Source: Shewanella sp. HN-41
GTDB lineage: Bacteria > Pseudomonadota > Gammaproteobacteria > Enterobacterales > Shewanellaceae
Length of the DNA: 55,266 nucleotides
Assembly: GCF_000217915.1 (NCBI RefSeq)
Contig: NZ_AFOZ01000024.1
Location: forward strand, 1 to 55,266
Reading direction: 5' to 3'
The translations under genes and the position numbers were made by a program. This document shows positions 48,545 to 55,266 of the stretch, piece after piece. Within the stretch, counting starts at the first letter, position 1. Each line of letters starts with the position of its first letter. Under the pieces are notes generated by a model. It had not been told where the DNA came from, searched no databases, and was given only the letters and a program-made list of their open reading frames with translations.

Positions 48545-48573
48545 TTTACATGCAAAAGGTTTCTGACTACTAT
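48545..48573 (+). promoter_or_regulatory. Predicted sigma70 promoter of the tRNA-Tyr array
   Basis: The -35 TTTACA (48545-48550) and the -10 TACTAT (48568-48573) have a 17-base spacer, followed by a GC-only discriminator GGCGGCCGC. The GC-rich discriminator suggests stringent (ppGpp/DksA) control. Confidence 0.75.
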
Positions 48574-48588
48574 GGCGGCCGCAATTGA

Positions 48589-48673
48589 GGAGGGGTTCCC
48601 GAGTGGCCAAAGGGATCAGACTGTAAATCTGACGGCTCCGCCTTCGAAGGTTCGAATCCTTCTCCCTCCACCA
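48589..48673 (+). tRNA. tRNA-Tyr (anticodon GTA), copy 1
   Basis: A class II tRNA of 85 nt with encoded CCA. The acceptor stem is GGAGGGG/TCCCTCC, the anticodon loop CTGTAAA, and a long variable arm follows. It is the first of three copies that I read as identical. Confidence 0.97.
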
Positions 48674-48713
48674 TTTGCACTGAAGTAAGCACAACAACAA
48701 TTGAGATATTCGT

Positions 48714-48798
48714 GGAGGGGTTCCCGAGTGGCCAAAGGGATCAGACTGTAAATCTGACGGCTCCGCCTTCGAAGGTTCGAATCCTTCTCCCTCCACCA
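48714..48798 (+). tRNA. tRNA-Tyr (anticodon GTA), copy 2
   Basis: It reads as identical to copy 1 over 85 nt, after a 40-base spacer. Confidence 0.97.
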
Positions 48799-48897
48799 TC
48801 TTGTCCCAATCGTCAGCTGTGACTTTAGTCTCTTAGTTAATCTGCTGTAAGCTTAAACTCGGCCAAATGTTTAAGTATTTGTAAAAGAAAGTTTTGT

Positions 48898-48982
48898 GGA
48901 GGGGTTCCCGAGTGGCCAAAGGGATCAGACTGTAAATCTGACGGCTCCGCCTTCGAAGGTTCGAATCCTTCTCCCTCCACCA
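48898..48982 (+). tRNA. tRNA-Tyr (anticodon GTA), copy 3
   Basis: It reads as identical to copies 1 and 2, after a 99-base spacer. The likely shared terminator lies 210 bases downstream. Confidence 0.97.
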
Positions 48983-49190
48983 TTTCTTACTTTAGTGTGA
49001 ATATACTTCCCTCTTTAGTTTGTCTTCCCTAGCTTCATTCTTTATTGCCGTACCCGGTAACAGTCAAAAAAAAGTCGAGCGCTGTCGCAGTCACAATAGC
49101 CCATCTTTCTCTAGTAACTTATTACCCTTATGCTCAATTCTCCTATGCCGTATCTTGTCGATATTTTTAGCCCAAACTAGGTTAAACATG

Positions 49191-49222
49191 AAAAAACGCC
49201 CCATGGAAATGGGGCGTTTTTT
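49191..49222. terminator. Bidirectional terminator between tRNA-Tyr and queE
   Basis: The stem AAAAAACGCCCCAT/ATGGGGCGTTTTTT with a GGAA-type loop has T runs on both strands. Confidence 0.88.
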
Positions 49223-49247
49223 ATCAATCCAGGCTCACGCTGTGGTA

Positions 49248-49916
49248 TTAATCGATATTTAAATATTTATGAGTTTGGATAGATAAACGCCAATTGCGGG
49301 CAATGCAAATTTTCATCGCCAGTTCCGTTGCTCTAGGCTTTTGGCTAATCGGCTGCAGGCAAATGGTCTTGGATGAAATATCGATACCTTTCAATAGCTC
49401 ATCTAGCTCATCTAAGTGTTTTTCGGTGGCGATAGGATGTTTAATTTCATTAGCGCGATTAAGGGCCTGGGCCAACACGGGATAGCCGCCCTTCATATTC
49501 ACCTTAGGTGAAACCGTGACCCAAGTGCTATCGTCGCAGAGCACTTCAAAGGTGCCACTGGTTTCAATTTGGGTGGCGAAGCCTTGACGGTGCAAGGTTT
49601 CGGTTAAGTCACGTAAATCGTACATACAAGGTTCACCGCCGGTGATCACTATATGCCACGCGGTAAAACCCTTAGCATGAAAGGCCGCGATAAGGCTCTG
49701 GGCGGTATGATTTGCCCAGCGACCAACAGTGCCGTCCACGGTAATCACTTGCTCTGGCGTGACTTTATTGGCCTCAAGGACATCCCAAGTCTGTTTAGTA
49801 TCACACCAAGCACATCCCACGGGGCAACCTTGCAGGCGCACAAATATGGCGGGTACTCCGGTGAAGACACCTTCACCCTGAATGGTTTCAAAGACTTCGT
49901 TGACGGGATAGTTCAT
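49248..49916 (-). CDS. queE: 7-carboxy-7-deazaguanine synthase
   Basis: A 222-residue radical-SAM enzyme of queuosine synthesis that converts 6-carboxytetrahydropterin to 7-carboxy-7-deazaguanine. The cluster motif CPVGCAWC (Cx3Cx2C) follows FVRLQG near residue 30, and VITGGEPCMYDL binds SAM. The frame is open to 50012, but MNYPVNEVFETIQGEG is the usual N terminus, so I take the ATG at 49916. It is divergent from queC, the next enzyme of the pathway. Confidence 0.94.
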   Translation of the reverse strand: MNYPVNEVFETIQGEGVFTGVPAIFVRLQGCPVGCAWCDTKQTWDVLEANKVTPEQVITVDGTVGRWANHTAQSLIAAFHAKGFTAWHIVITGGEPCMYDLRDLTETLHRQGFATQIETSGTFEVLCDDSTWVTVSPKVNMKGGYPVLAQALNRANEIKHPIATEKHLDELDELLKGIDISSKTICLQPISQKPRATELAMKICIARNWRLSIQTHKYLNID

Positions 49917-50092
49917 GCTGGCGTTCCATTTTTCTGGGGCGGCATTTATAGAGGATTTTAAGCCAAGCTGCAAGTTTTTACACTGACAACTCAGGCGCTG
50001 CGCTGGGAGCAAAGAGTTTTCAAGCCCTAATGCCTGAGTTACACTAGCGGCCTCTTTTTTTTGTGTTCAGTTAAGTGAACGGTGATTGGTTT

Positions 50093-50843
50093 ATGGCAAC
50101 TAAATTAGGCGCAAACGCGTTAGGGTCAACCGCAGCGGTATCAAAAGCAGTGGTGGTATTCAGTGGTGGACAAGATTCAACAACTTGTCTTATTCAGGCC
50201 CTCACCCAGTACGATGAAGTCCATGGGATCACCTTCGACTATGGCCAACGTCACCGTGAAGAGATTGAAGTCGCAAAAATCCCTCGCAAAACGTCTAAAC
50301 ATCACCAGCCATAAAGTGATGGATGTGAGCTTACTCAATGAGTTAGCTATATCTGCCCTCACCCGCGATGCGATCCCTGTATCCCACGAATTAATGGAAA
50401 ATGGCCTGCCTAATACTTTTGTGCCTGGACGCAATATTCTGTTTTTAACCCTAGCGGGCATTTATGCCTATCAGTTGGGTGCGGACGCCATTATCACGGG
50501 CGTATGTGAAACCGACTTTTCTGGCTATCCAGACTGTCGCAATGATTTTGTCAAAGCCATGGAATCGGCCCTAGTACTGGGCATGGACAAAAAACTCCAG
50601 ATAGTCACCCCATTGATGTGGCTTAATAAGGCGCAAACTTGGGCGTTGGCGGATAAATATCAACAGCTCGATCTCGTGCGTCACCATACACTTACCTGTT
50701 ATAACGGTGTGGTAGGTGATGGTTGTGGCGATTGCCCCGCCTGCCATTTGCGCCAGCGCGGCCTAAATGATTATCTGCAAAATAAAGTCGATATTATGGC
50801 TTCTCTTGCGCACGCCAGTAAAAAAACCGAGCCACAAGCGTGA
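50093..50843 (+). pseudogene. queC: 7-cyano-7-deazaguanine synthase QueC, frame broken in an A5 run
   Basis: The first frame (from ATG 50093) has the ATP-binding P-loop [13 protein letters not shown] and [14 protein letters not shown], then goes out of frame and stops. A second frame continues the enzyme: [39 protein letters not shown], and the zinc motif [16 protein letters not shown]. Removing one base from the A5 run at 50275-50279 gives [13 protein letters not shown] and an intact 249-residue protein. QueC turns 7-carboxy-7-deazaguanine into preQ0. All key residues are intact on both sides, so an error or a very recent mutation is likely. It overlaps rrtA by 4 bases. Confidence 0.88.
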
Positions 50844-51433
50844 AACTTGGTCCCTACTGGATAGCATTGGTTGTCAGTTTGCTCTGTGCAGGCCTGTACG
50901 TTGCAGGACTGGCTACGCCCACTATCGATGATCTCTTCGCCTATCGACGCAGTGCCATTGCAGATGGCCAATGGTGGCGACTCGTTACCGGGAACTTGCT
51001 GCATACAAACCATTGGCATCTCTTAATGAACCTTGCCGGACTGTGGATTGTGCTATTTTTGCACCACTTCCACTATAGCGTTAAAGGTTTAAGTGTTTTA
51101 TTTGCCCTACTGTGTTTACTCGAAGGCCTAGGTTTATACTTCGGATATCCGCAACTGCTGGGTTATGTCGGTTTAAGCGGCATGCTGCATGGCCTATTTG
51201 CCTATGGTGTGATGCGGGATATTCAGTGTCATATGCGCTCAGGTTATCTTTTACTCCTAGGCGTGATAGTCAAAGTTGGCCATGAACAACTTTATGGTGC
51301 TAGTTCCGATGTGACCGCCATGATAGGTGCAAGGGTTGCCACTGAAGCCCATTTGGTCGGTTTGATCAGCGGCCTGATATGCGCGCTTGCCATGCACCTC
51401 GCCATAAAATGGACACCTCAAGTGGCGAAATAA
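50840..51433 (+). CDS. rrtA: Rhombosortase
   Basis: A 197-residue membrane protein with about six hydrophobic segments. GLSGMLHG contains the likely catalytic Ser and TEAHLVG the catalytic His; [13 protein letters not shown] is the usual rhomboid segment. The short form fits rhombosortases, rhomboid-family proteases that process proteins with a GlyGly-CTERM tail. It starts with GTG inside the queC stop (GTGA overlap), so the two genes are translationally coupled despite unrelated roles. Targets are not in this window. Confidence 0.88.
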   Translation: MKLGPYWIALVVSLLCAGLYVAGLATPTIDDLFAYRRSAIADGQWWRLVTGNLLHTNHWHLLMNLAGLWIVLFLHHFHYSVKGLSVLFALLCLLEGLGLYFGYPQLLGYVGLSGMLHGLFAYGVMRDIQCHMRSGYLLLLGVIVKVGHEQLYGASSDVTAMIGARVATEAHLVGLISGLICALAMHLAIKWTPQVAK

Positions 51434-51444
51434 CATCTCCTCAA

Positions 51445-51476
51445 TAAAAAAGCCGCCTTAGCTAAGGCGGCTTTTT
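51445..51476. terminator. Bidirectional terminator between rrtA and uvrB
   Basis: The stem AAAAAAGCCGCCTTAG/CTAAGGCGGCTTTTT has T runs on both strands. Confidence 0.9.
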
Positions 51477-51527
51477 ACACATCGATGATCCACGCTGTTA
51501 TTTTACCTTTGACCGCTTTCAACCCCA

Positions 51528-53534
51528 TCAAGCGGTGATTAATAGTTCCCTTAAGCGTTTGACTTCATCGCGCACGGCTGCCGCCTGCTCGAATTCTAAA
51601 TTGCGGGCATGTTCATGCATTTTCTTTTCTAGCTTATCGATATCGTGACTTAATTGAGCTGCATCTGCATGATAATGTTTAGGTTTTGACTCGGCTACTC
51701 TGCCATAAACCGCTTTACTATCACGGCCATCATCGACATCCATCACATCGGTGATCCGTTTCACCACGCCCTTAGGCACGATTCCGTGTTTCAAGTTATG
51801 GGCACGCTGCCGTTCACGGCGACGCTCAGTTTCGCCCATCGCCTTGGCCATAGAATTCGTGATGCGATCCGCATAGAGGATCACCTTACCATTCACATTT
51901 CGAGCGGCACGGCCAATGGTCTGGATCAGTGAACGCTCGGAGCGCAGGAAGCCTTCCTTGTCGGCATCGAGGATACAGACTAAGGAGACTTCCGGCATGT
52001 CTAAGCCCTCACGCAACAGGTTAATCCCAACCAATACATCGAACTTACCTAAACGCAGATCGCGAATGATCTCGACCCGCTCGACCGTATCAATATCCGA
52101 ATGCAAATAGCGCACTTTCACCCCGTGCTCGTCGAGGTATTCGGTGAGATCCTCCGACATACGTTTGGTTAACGTCGTGACTAATACCCGCTCATTAACG
52201 GCGACACGTTTAGCGACTTCCGATAATAAATCATCGACTTGTATACCAACTGGCCTCACTTCCAACTCGGGATCTAACAGACCTGTTGGCCGAACGACCT
52301 GCTCTACAATCTCGCCACCACTCTTTTCAAGCTCATAGGGATTAGGCGTAGCAGACACATAGATGGTCTGCGGCATCAACTGTTCAAACTCTTCAAATTT
52401 GAGAGGCCGGTTATCCAGCGCCGACGGCAAACGGAAACCGTACTCCACTAAGGTCGTTTTACGGGAACGGTCCCCTTTATACATAGCGCCAATTTGCGGC
52501 ACTGTGACATGGGATTCATCGATGATCAGCAAACCATCGGCAGGTAAATAATCCAGTAGCGTTGGCGGCCCTTCGCCCGGGGCACGGCCCGACAGATAGC
52601 GGGAGTAGTTTTCGATACCGGAGCAATAACCCAGCTCGACCATCATCTCCACATCATATTGCACCCGTTCATGGATCCGCTGCGCCTCAATCAGCTTGTT
52701 ATTATCCAAAAGCACTTGTTTACGTTCACGCAGTTCCTGCTTGATATGATCCGTTGCCTCGAGGATTTTCTCCCGCGGGGTCACATAGTGGGTCTTAGGA
52801 TAAACGGTAGTGCGGGCAATGCGTTTGATGATCTGCCCCGTCAAGGGATCAAATTCACTTAAACGCTCGATTTCATCGTCAAATAATTCGACGCGAATGG
52901 CATAGCGATCGGAGTCTGCGGGGAAAATATCAATCACTTCACCACGAACACGGAAGGTACCACGCTGCAACTCAATATCGTTGCGCGTATATTGCAGTTC
53001 ACTTAATCGCTTAAGAATATCCCGCTGCCCCATGGTATCGCCTTGGCGCAGATGCAATAACATTTTGAGGTAAGAATCGGGATCCCCCAAACCGTAGATG
53101 GCCGAGACAGAGGCGATCAATACCACATCTTTACGCTCTAGCAGCGCCTTCGTTGCCGAGAGCCGCATCTGCTCAATATGAGCATTCACAGAGGCATCTT
53201 TTTCAATAAAGGTATTCGATGCGGGCACATAGGCTTCAGGTTGGTAATAGTCGTAGTAAGAGACGAAATACTCCACCGCATTATGGGGAAAGAATTCCTT
53301 CATCTCGCCATAAAGCTGTGCAGCGAGGGTTTTATTCGGCGCCATAATAATGGTTGGCCGCCCCAATTTGGCAATCACATTCGCAATGGTGAAGGTTTTA
53401 CCCGAGCCTGTTACCCCGAGCAAAGTTTGACAAGCGAGCCCCGACTCTAGGCCATCGATTAATTTTGCGATAGCAGTGGGCTGATCCCCTGCGGGGGCAA
53501 ATTGTGATTCAAGCTGAAAAACAGATTCTGACAC
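51528..53534 (-). CDS. uvrB: Excinuclease ABC subunit B
   Basis: A 668-residue DNA repair helicase that verifies lesions after UvrA loading and recruits UvrC. Walker A is GVTGSGKT at 40-47. The beta-hairpin region [12 protein letters not shown], the DESHVTVPQ box, the helicase motifs [10 protein letters not shown] and QTIGRAARN, and the C-terminal UVR domain (EFEQ... near 640) are present. The GTG start at 53534 follows AAGGAT. I found no LexA box close to the start. The upstream 650 bases contain a DnaA box. Confidence 0.96.
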   Translation of the reverse strand: MSESVFQLESQFAPAGDQPTAIAKLIDGLESGLACQTLLGVTGSGKTFTIANVIAKLGRPTIIMAPNKTLAAQLYGEMKEFFPHNAVEYFVSYYDYYQPEAYVPASNTFIEKDASVNAHIEQMRLSATKALLERKDVVLIASVSAIYGLGDPDSYLKMLLHLRQGDTMGQRDILKRLSELQYTRNDIELQRGTFRVRGEVIDIFPADSDRYAIRVELFDDEIERLSEFDPLTGQIIKRIARTTVYPKTHYVTPREKILEATDHIKQELRERKQVLLDNNKLIEAQRIHERVQYDVEMMVELGYCSGIENYSRYLSGRAPGEGPPTLLDYLPADGLLIIDESHVTVPQIGAMYKGDRSRKTTLVEYGFRLPSALDNRPLKFEEFEQLMPQTIYVSATPNPYELEKSGGEIVEQVVRPTGLLDPELEVRPVGIQVDDLLSEVAKRVAVNERVLVTTLTKRMSEDLTEYLDEHGVKVRYLHSDIDTVERVEIIRDLRLGKFDVLVGINLLREGLDMPEVSLVCILDADKEGFLRSERSLIQTIGRAARNVNGKVILYADRITNSMAKAMGETERRRERQRAHNLKHGIVPKGVVKRITDVMDVDDGRDSKAVYGRVAESKPKHYHADAAQLSHDIDKLEKKMHEHARNLEFEQAAAVRDEVKRLRELLITA

Positions 53535-53930
53535 TCGTACATATCCTTGTGGTTAGTCGTCCCCATTCTAATCAAGTCGCCCGTTAAGCTCCAGTAGTTA
53601 TCGGCCCAATAGACCGTTCGCACCTCCATACCGTCATAAGATGACAATTTTATGGACGGAAAATGAAATTTTTTGACCACAGCTTTTTGAGGCTAAAATT
53701 GGCCAAAAAAACACCCTAAAACACAGTGGAAATGGCAATTTAATACACAAGAGTGGGCTTTCACTCCATTACAAAATTGCAACCTAACTGAGAGCCAAAT
53801 AAAATAGCGGTTGCTTTTGGTATAGTATTGGATTTATTGAATTTATTTTTTGTCGCCAAAATAGTGCAATTTAAGTCCATCGCCCATACCACAAGGCTTT
53901 GACGCCTGTTTTAAAGTACAACCCACAGGG

Positions 53931-53939
53931 TTATCCACA
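53931..53939 (+). promoter_or_regulatory. Perfect DnaA box
   Basis: TTATCCACA matches the DnaA box consensus exactly, about 400 bases upstream of uvrB. In E. coli the distal uvrB promoter also has a DnaA box, so a regulatory role is possible. A single box can occur by chance. Confidence 0.4.
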
Positions 53940-54013
53940 GAATTTGTTGATAAGTCAAAATAACCTAGGATCCACGCGGGATAGAGCACTGCTTTACCGC
54001 GAAATAACACCAA

Positions 54014-54054
54014 AGCAACATCTGGTAATTTAATTACATTTGATAAATGTTGCT
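54014..54054. repeat. Inverted repeat enclosing a HexR-like palindrome
   Basis: Perfect 8-bp arms AGCAACAT/ATGTTGCT flank a 25-base centre containing GGTAATTTAATTACA (54024-54038). That 15-mer matches the HexR consensus at 14 positions. No HexR-regulated gene is adjacent. Confidence 0.6.
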
Positions 54055-54193
54055 ACTTGTATCCATGGTCTTTAGATCAAAAACAGATAGTGCACCAAGC
54101 TTCGCTAGGACGGGCAATGCCCTACAAAAGGCTAGGTTCTTGATTGCCAGATGCGATAACGAGCACAGTGATGTCTGAGTTAATAGCTATCGA

Positions 54194-54492
54194 TCAGCTA
54201 GGCGCAGCACGACGCTCATACAAGGCAACCTTGTTATCGTTCATCACATCGGCGCTCATAATCCGATAGTTCATTGTCCCTGTGTAGGTTTCCCCTAAAC
54301 CCTGTGGCTCGATTTGATTGGCAAACTTCAACGTTATCACCACCCCAATGGGCTTTATTAAAACCATCCGTTAAACAATCAACAAAGTGCGCACTTTATC
54401 AGGCAACCATCATCGTCTGTGTCCGTTCGAGTTGGCGCAGAGCAAGCGATAAGCGAAGCAGCAATTAAAATGAGTAAAGTCTTTTCACGCAT
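54194..54492 (-). pseudogene. Broken small lipoprotein gene
   Basis: From ATG 54492 (AAGGAT ribosome binding site) the frame gives MREKTLLILIAASLIACSAP, a clear lipoprotein signal, then stops after CLIKCALC. The rest of a plausible protein continues in other frames: CDCLTDGFNKAHWGGDNV and then KFANQIEPQGLGETYTGT, ending YERRAAPS at 54194. Removing one T in each of two places (near 54381 and 54329) gives a single frame of about 98 residues. I do not recognise the family. Two breaks in a short gene make decay possible, but the tail still looks like coding sequence. Confidence 0.6.
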
Positions 54493-54551
54493 ATCCTTAT
54501 GATGCTTTAACTAAGGTGTAGTAGGTATTGGTTGGCAGCATGACCCCGTTT

Positions 54552-54628
54552 AAATCCCTCTGAAGTGGTTTACGACAACGTTATAACTGGTTGAGAGCTA
54601 GGGCACTTAAACCCCGTCGGAGGGATTA
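54552..54628. repeat. Large imperfect inverted repeat
   Basis: Arms at 54552-54572 and 54608-54628 pair at 17 of 21 positions (blocks TAAACC and GAGGGATT are perfect). The 35-base loop contains the perfect palindrome GTTATAAC. It could be a structured RNA or the end of a small mobile element remnant. Confidence 0.6.
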
Positions 54629-54688
54629 GAGAGAAAGTAAAGCGAGCTACGCCTTTATAAACCCTCGCTCTTAACCACCCAGCGTTCT

Positions 54689-54714
54689 AGCAGGCCGAAG
54701 GCCGCTCTGTTTTT
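54689..54714 (+). terminator. Terminator-like hairpin
   Basis: The stem AGC-GGCC/GGCC-GCT has one bulged A and a GAA loop, and is followed by CTGTTTTT on the plus strand. No gene upstream on that strand is known to need it. Confidence 0.45.
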
Positions 54715-54862
54715 ACCCGCCCTAAGCCCAAAAATCTCCCCGCAAGAAACGCTATCTTGCGAAAAGTTAAGTTATTTCTTCATCAATATGATGATTTCTA
54801 CACCACGATGCACATTAGATGAGCACTTAACAGCATAATTACACTTTTTTTAGTAACTCGAG

Positions 54863-54891
54863 TTGACTCATCCCACAGAGCGTTTTACTAT
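54863..54891 (+). promoter_or_regulatory. Predicted sigma70 promoter of the tRNA-Asn array
   Basis: The -35 TTGACT (54863-54868) and the -10 TACTAT (54886-54891) have a 17-base spacer, then a GC-rich discriminator GCGCTCC. It lies 42 bases before the first tRNA-Asn. Confidence 0.8.
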
Positions 54892-54933
54892 GCGCTCCGT
54901 TCTCAACGAGTCAATACGACTGTGTGAAACGAT

Positions 54934-55009
54934 TCCCCTGTAGTTCAGTCGGTAGAACGGCGGACTGTTAATCCGTATGTCACTGGTTCAAGTCCAGTCA
55001 GGGGAGCCA
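54934..55009 (+). tRNA. tRNA-Asn (anticodon GTT), copy 1
   Basis: A 76-nt tRNA with encoded CCA. The acceptor stem is TCCCCTG/CAGGGGA and the anticodon loop CTGTTAA. It is the first of three copies that I read as identical. Confidence 0.97.
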
Positions 55010-55062
55010 CTTTCAACGAGTGTTTTGATACGTAAGAACAAAGCAGTAAGAGTAATAACGAT

Positions 55063-55138
55063 TCCCCTGTAGTTCAGTCGGTAGAACGGCGGACTGTTAA
55101 TCCGTATGTCACTGGTTCAAGTCCAGTCAGGGGAGCCA
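55063..55138 (+). tRNA. tRNA-Asn (anticodon GTT), copy 2
   Basis: It reads as identical to copy 1. The 53-base spacer shares CAACGAGT with the sequence before copy 1, a sign of tandem duplication. Confidence 0.97.
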
Positions 55139-55167
55139 CTTACTATCTCACTGCAGCGTTAAATGAT

Positions 55168-55243
55168 TCCCCTGTAGTTCAGTCGGTAGAACGGCGGACT
55201 GTTAATCCGTATGTCACTGGTTCAAGTCCAGTCAGGGGAGCCA
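55168..55243 (+). tRNA. tRNA-Asn (anticodon GTT), copy 3
   Basis: It reads as identical to the other two, after a 29-base spacer. The window ends 23 bases later, so further copies or the terminator may lie outside. Confidence 0.97.
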
Positions 55244-55266
55244 CTTTAAGCAATCATGTTTTATTA

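Larger units (their letters stand above)
53535..54193. other. Long intergenic region upstream of uvrB
   Basis: 659 bases without a supported gene. It contains a LexA-like half-match at 53906-53921 (CTGT-N8-ACAA, one base off), a perfect DnaA box at 53931-53939, and a HexR-like palindrome inside a longer inverted repeat at 54014-54054. Short open frames here have no ribosome binding site or coding character. Confidence 0.55.
54493..54933. other. Structured intergenic region before the tRNA-Asn array
   Basis: 441 bases holding a large inverted repeat (54552-54628), a smaller hairpin pair AGCGAG/CTCGCT (about 54641-54668), a terminator-like hairpin (54689-54714), a further stem CGCAAGA/TCTTGCG (54741-54761) and the tRNA-Asn promoter. 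No protein-coding gene is supported. Confidence 0.6.

Noticed and set aside
48533..48799. An 88-residue minus-strand frame with GFEPSKAEPSDLQSDPFG repeated
   Set aside because: It is the antisense reading of two tRNA-Tyr genes, a well-known false protein.
48589..48982. Regularly repeated 85-base units that could look like an array
   Set aside because: The units are complete tRNA-Tyr genes, not CRISPR repeats, and spacers differ in length.
50013..50092. PreQ1 riboswitch in the queE-queC intergenic region
   Set aside because: No preQ1 aptamer pattern was visible; only a short GTTCA/TGAAC repeat is present.
53459..53680. A 73-residue minus-strand frame starting upstream of uvrB
   Set aside because: It overlaps the uvrB start in another frame and reads out of uvrB sequence; no coding character.
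53906..53921. LexA box for uvrB (CTGTTTTAAAGTACAA)
   Set aside because: It is one base off the CTGT-N8-ACAG core and about 370 bases from the start, so I did not list it as a LexA site.

Overview
The window is a stretch of gammaproteobacterial chromosome that looks like the genus Shewanella, probably the oneidensis/putrefaciens/baltica group; the species cannot be fixed from sequence alone. The basis is the gene content: an Entner-Doudoroff operon zwf-pgl-edd-eda facing hexR and pykA, a long-form plus a normal-length GAPDH, a stand-alone bkd operon, EarP with an Arg32-type EF-P, a rhombosortase, an M2 (ACE-like) lipoprotein peptidase, and seqA-pgm opposite ybfF. It is mostly core genome. I see no prophage, complete insertion sequence, CRISPR array or secretion cluster.

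Layout: 1-2.8 kb holds a periplasmic protein, a Bax-type glucosaminidase and YvcK. 2.8-9.3 kb holds an aminotransferase, a Gly-Cys-Leu tRNA operon, two divergent GAPDH genes around a lipoprotein, and SodC. 9.5-16.5 kb holds nadA, the branched-chain 2-oxoacid dehydrogenase genes, astE and msrA. 16.6-23.1 kb holds pgm-seqA, ybfF, a small membrane protein, ybfE, fldA and earP-efp. 23.2-30.2 kb holds a glutamine-synthetase-like gene, an NhaC antiporter and alaA-yfbR-dgt. 30.4-38 kb is the Entner-Doudoroff block. 38-48.5 kb holds psrA-like/fadE, the M2 peptidase, smrA, a c-di-GMP protein and small conserved genes. 48.5-53.5 kb holds three tRNA-Tyr, queE, queC-rrtA and uvrB. The end is an AT-rich and structured intergenic region with a broken small lipoprotein gene and three tRNA-Asn.

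The main functional theme is central carbon flow under HexR. Palindromes close to TGTAAT-WWW-ATTACA lie before the DUF2989-like lipoprotein/gapB, gapA, zwf, hexR and pykA, so oxidation of glucose 6-phosphate to pyruvate and the triose-phosphate step probably respond together to 2-keto-3-deoxy-6-phosphogluconate. Other regulatory candidates are a LiuR-like palindrome before the bkd operon, a PsrA-like operator before psrA-fadE and a perfect FNR-type box before nhaC.

The most unusual feature is a set of single-base frame breaks in otherwise well-conserved genes: ybfF, the glutamine-synthetase-like gene, fadE and queC, plus two in a small lipoprotein gene near 54.3 kb. Three of the four in known genes lie in mononucleotide runs. 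That pattern suggests sequencing or assembly errors at least as much as real gene decay, and raw reads would settle it. I did not find a convincing undescribed multi-gene system; the best leads are the lipoprotein between the two GAPDH genes and the structured region before the tRNA-Asn array.
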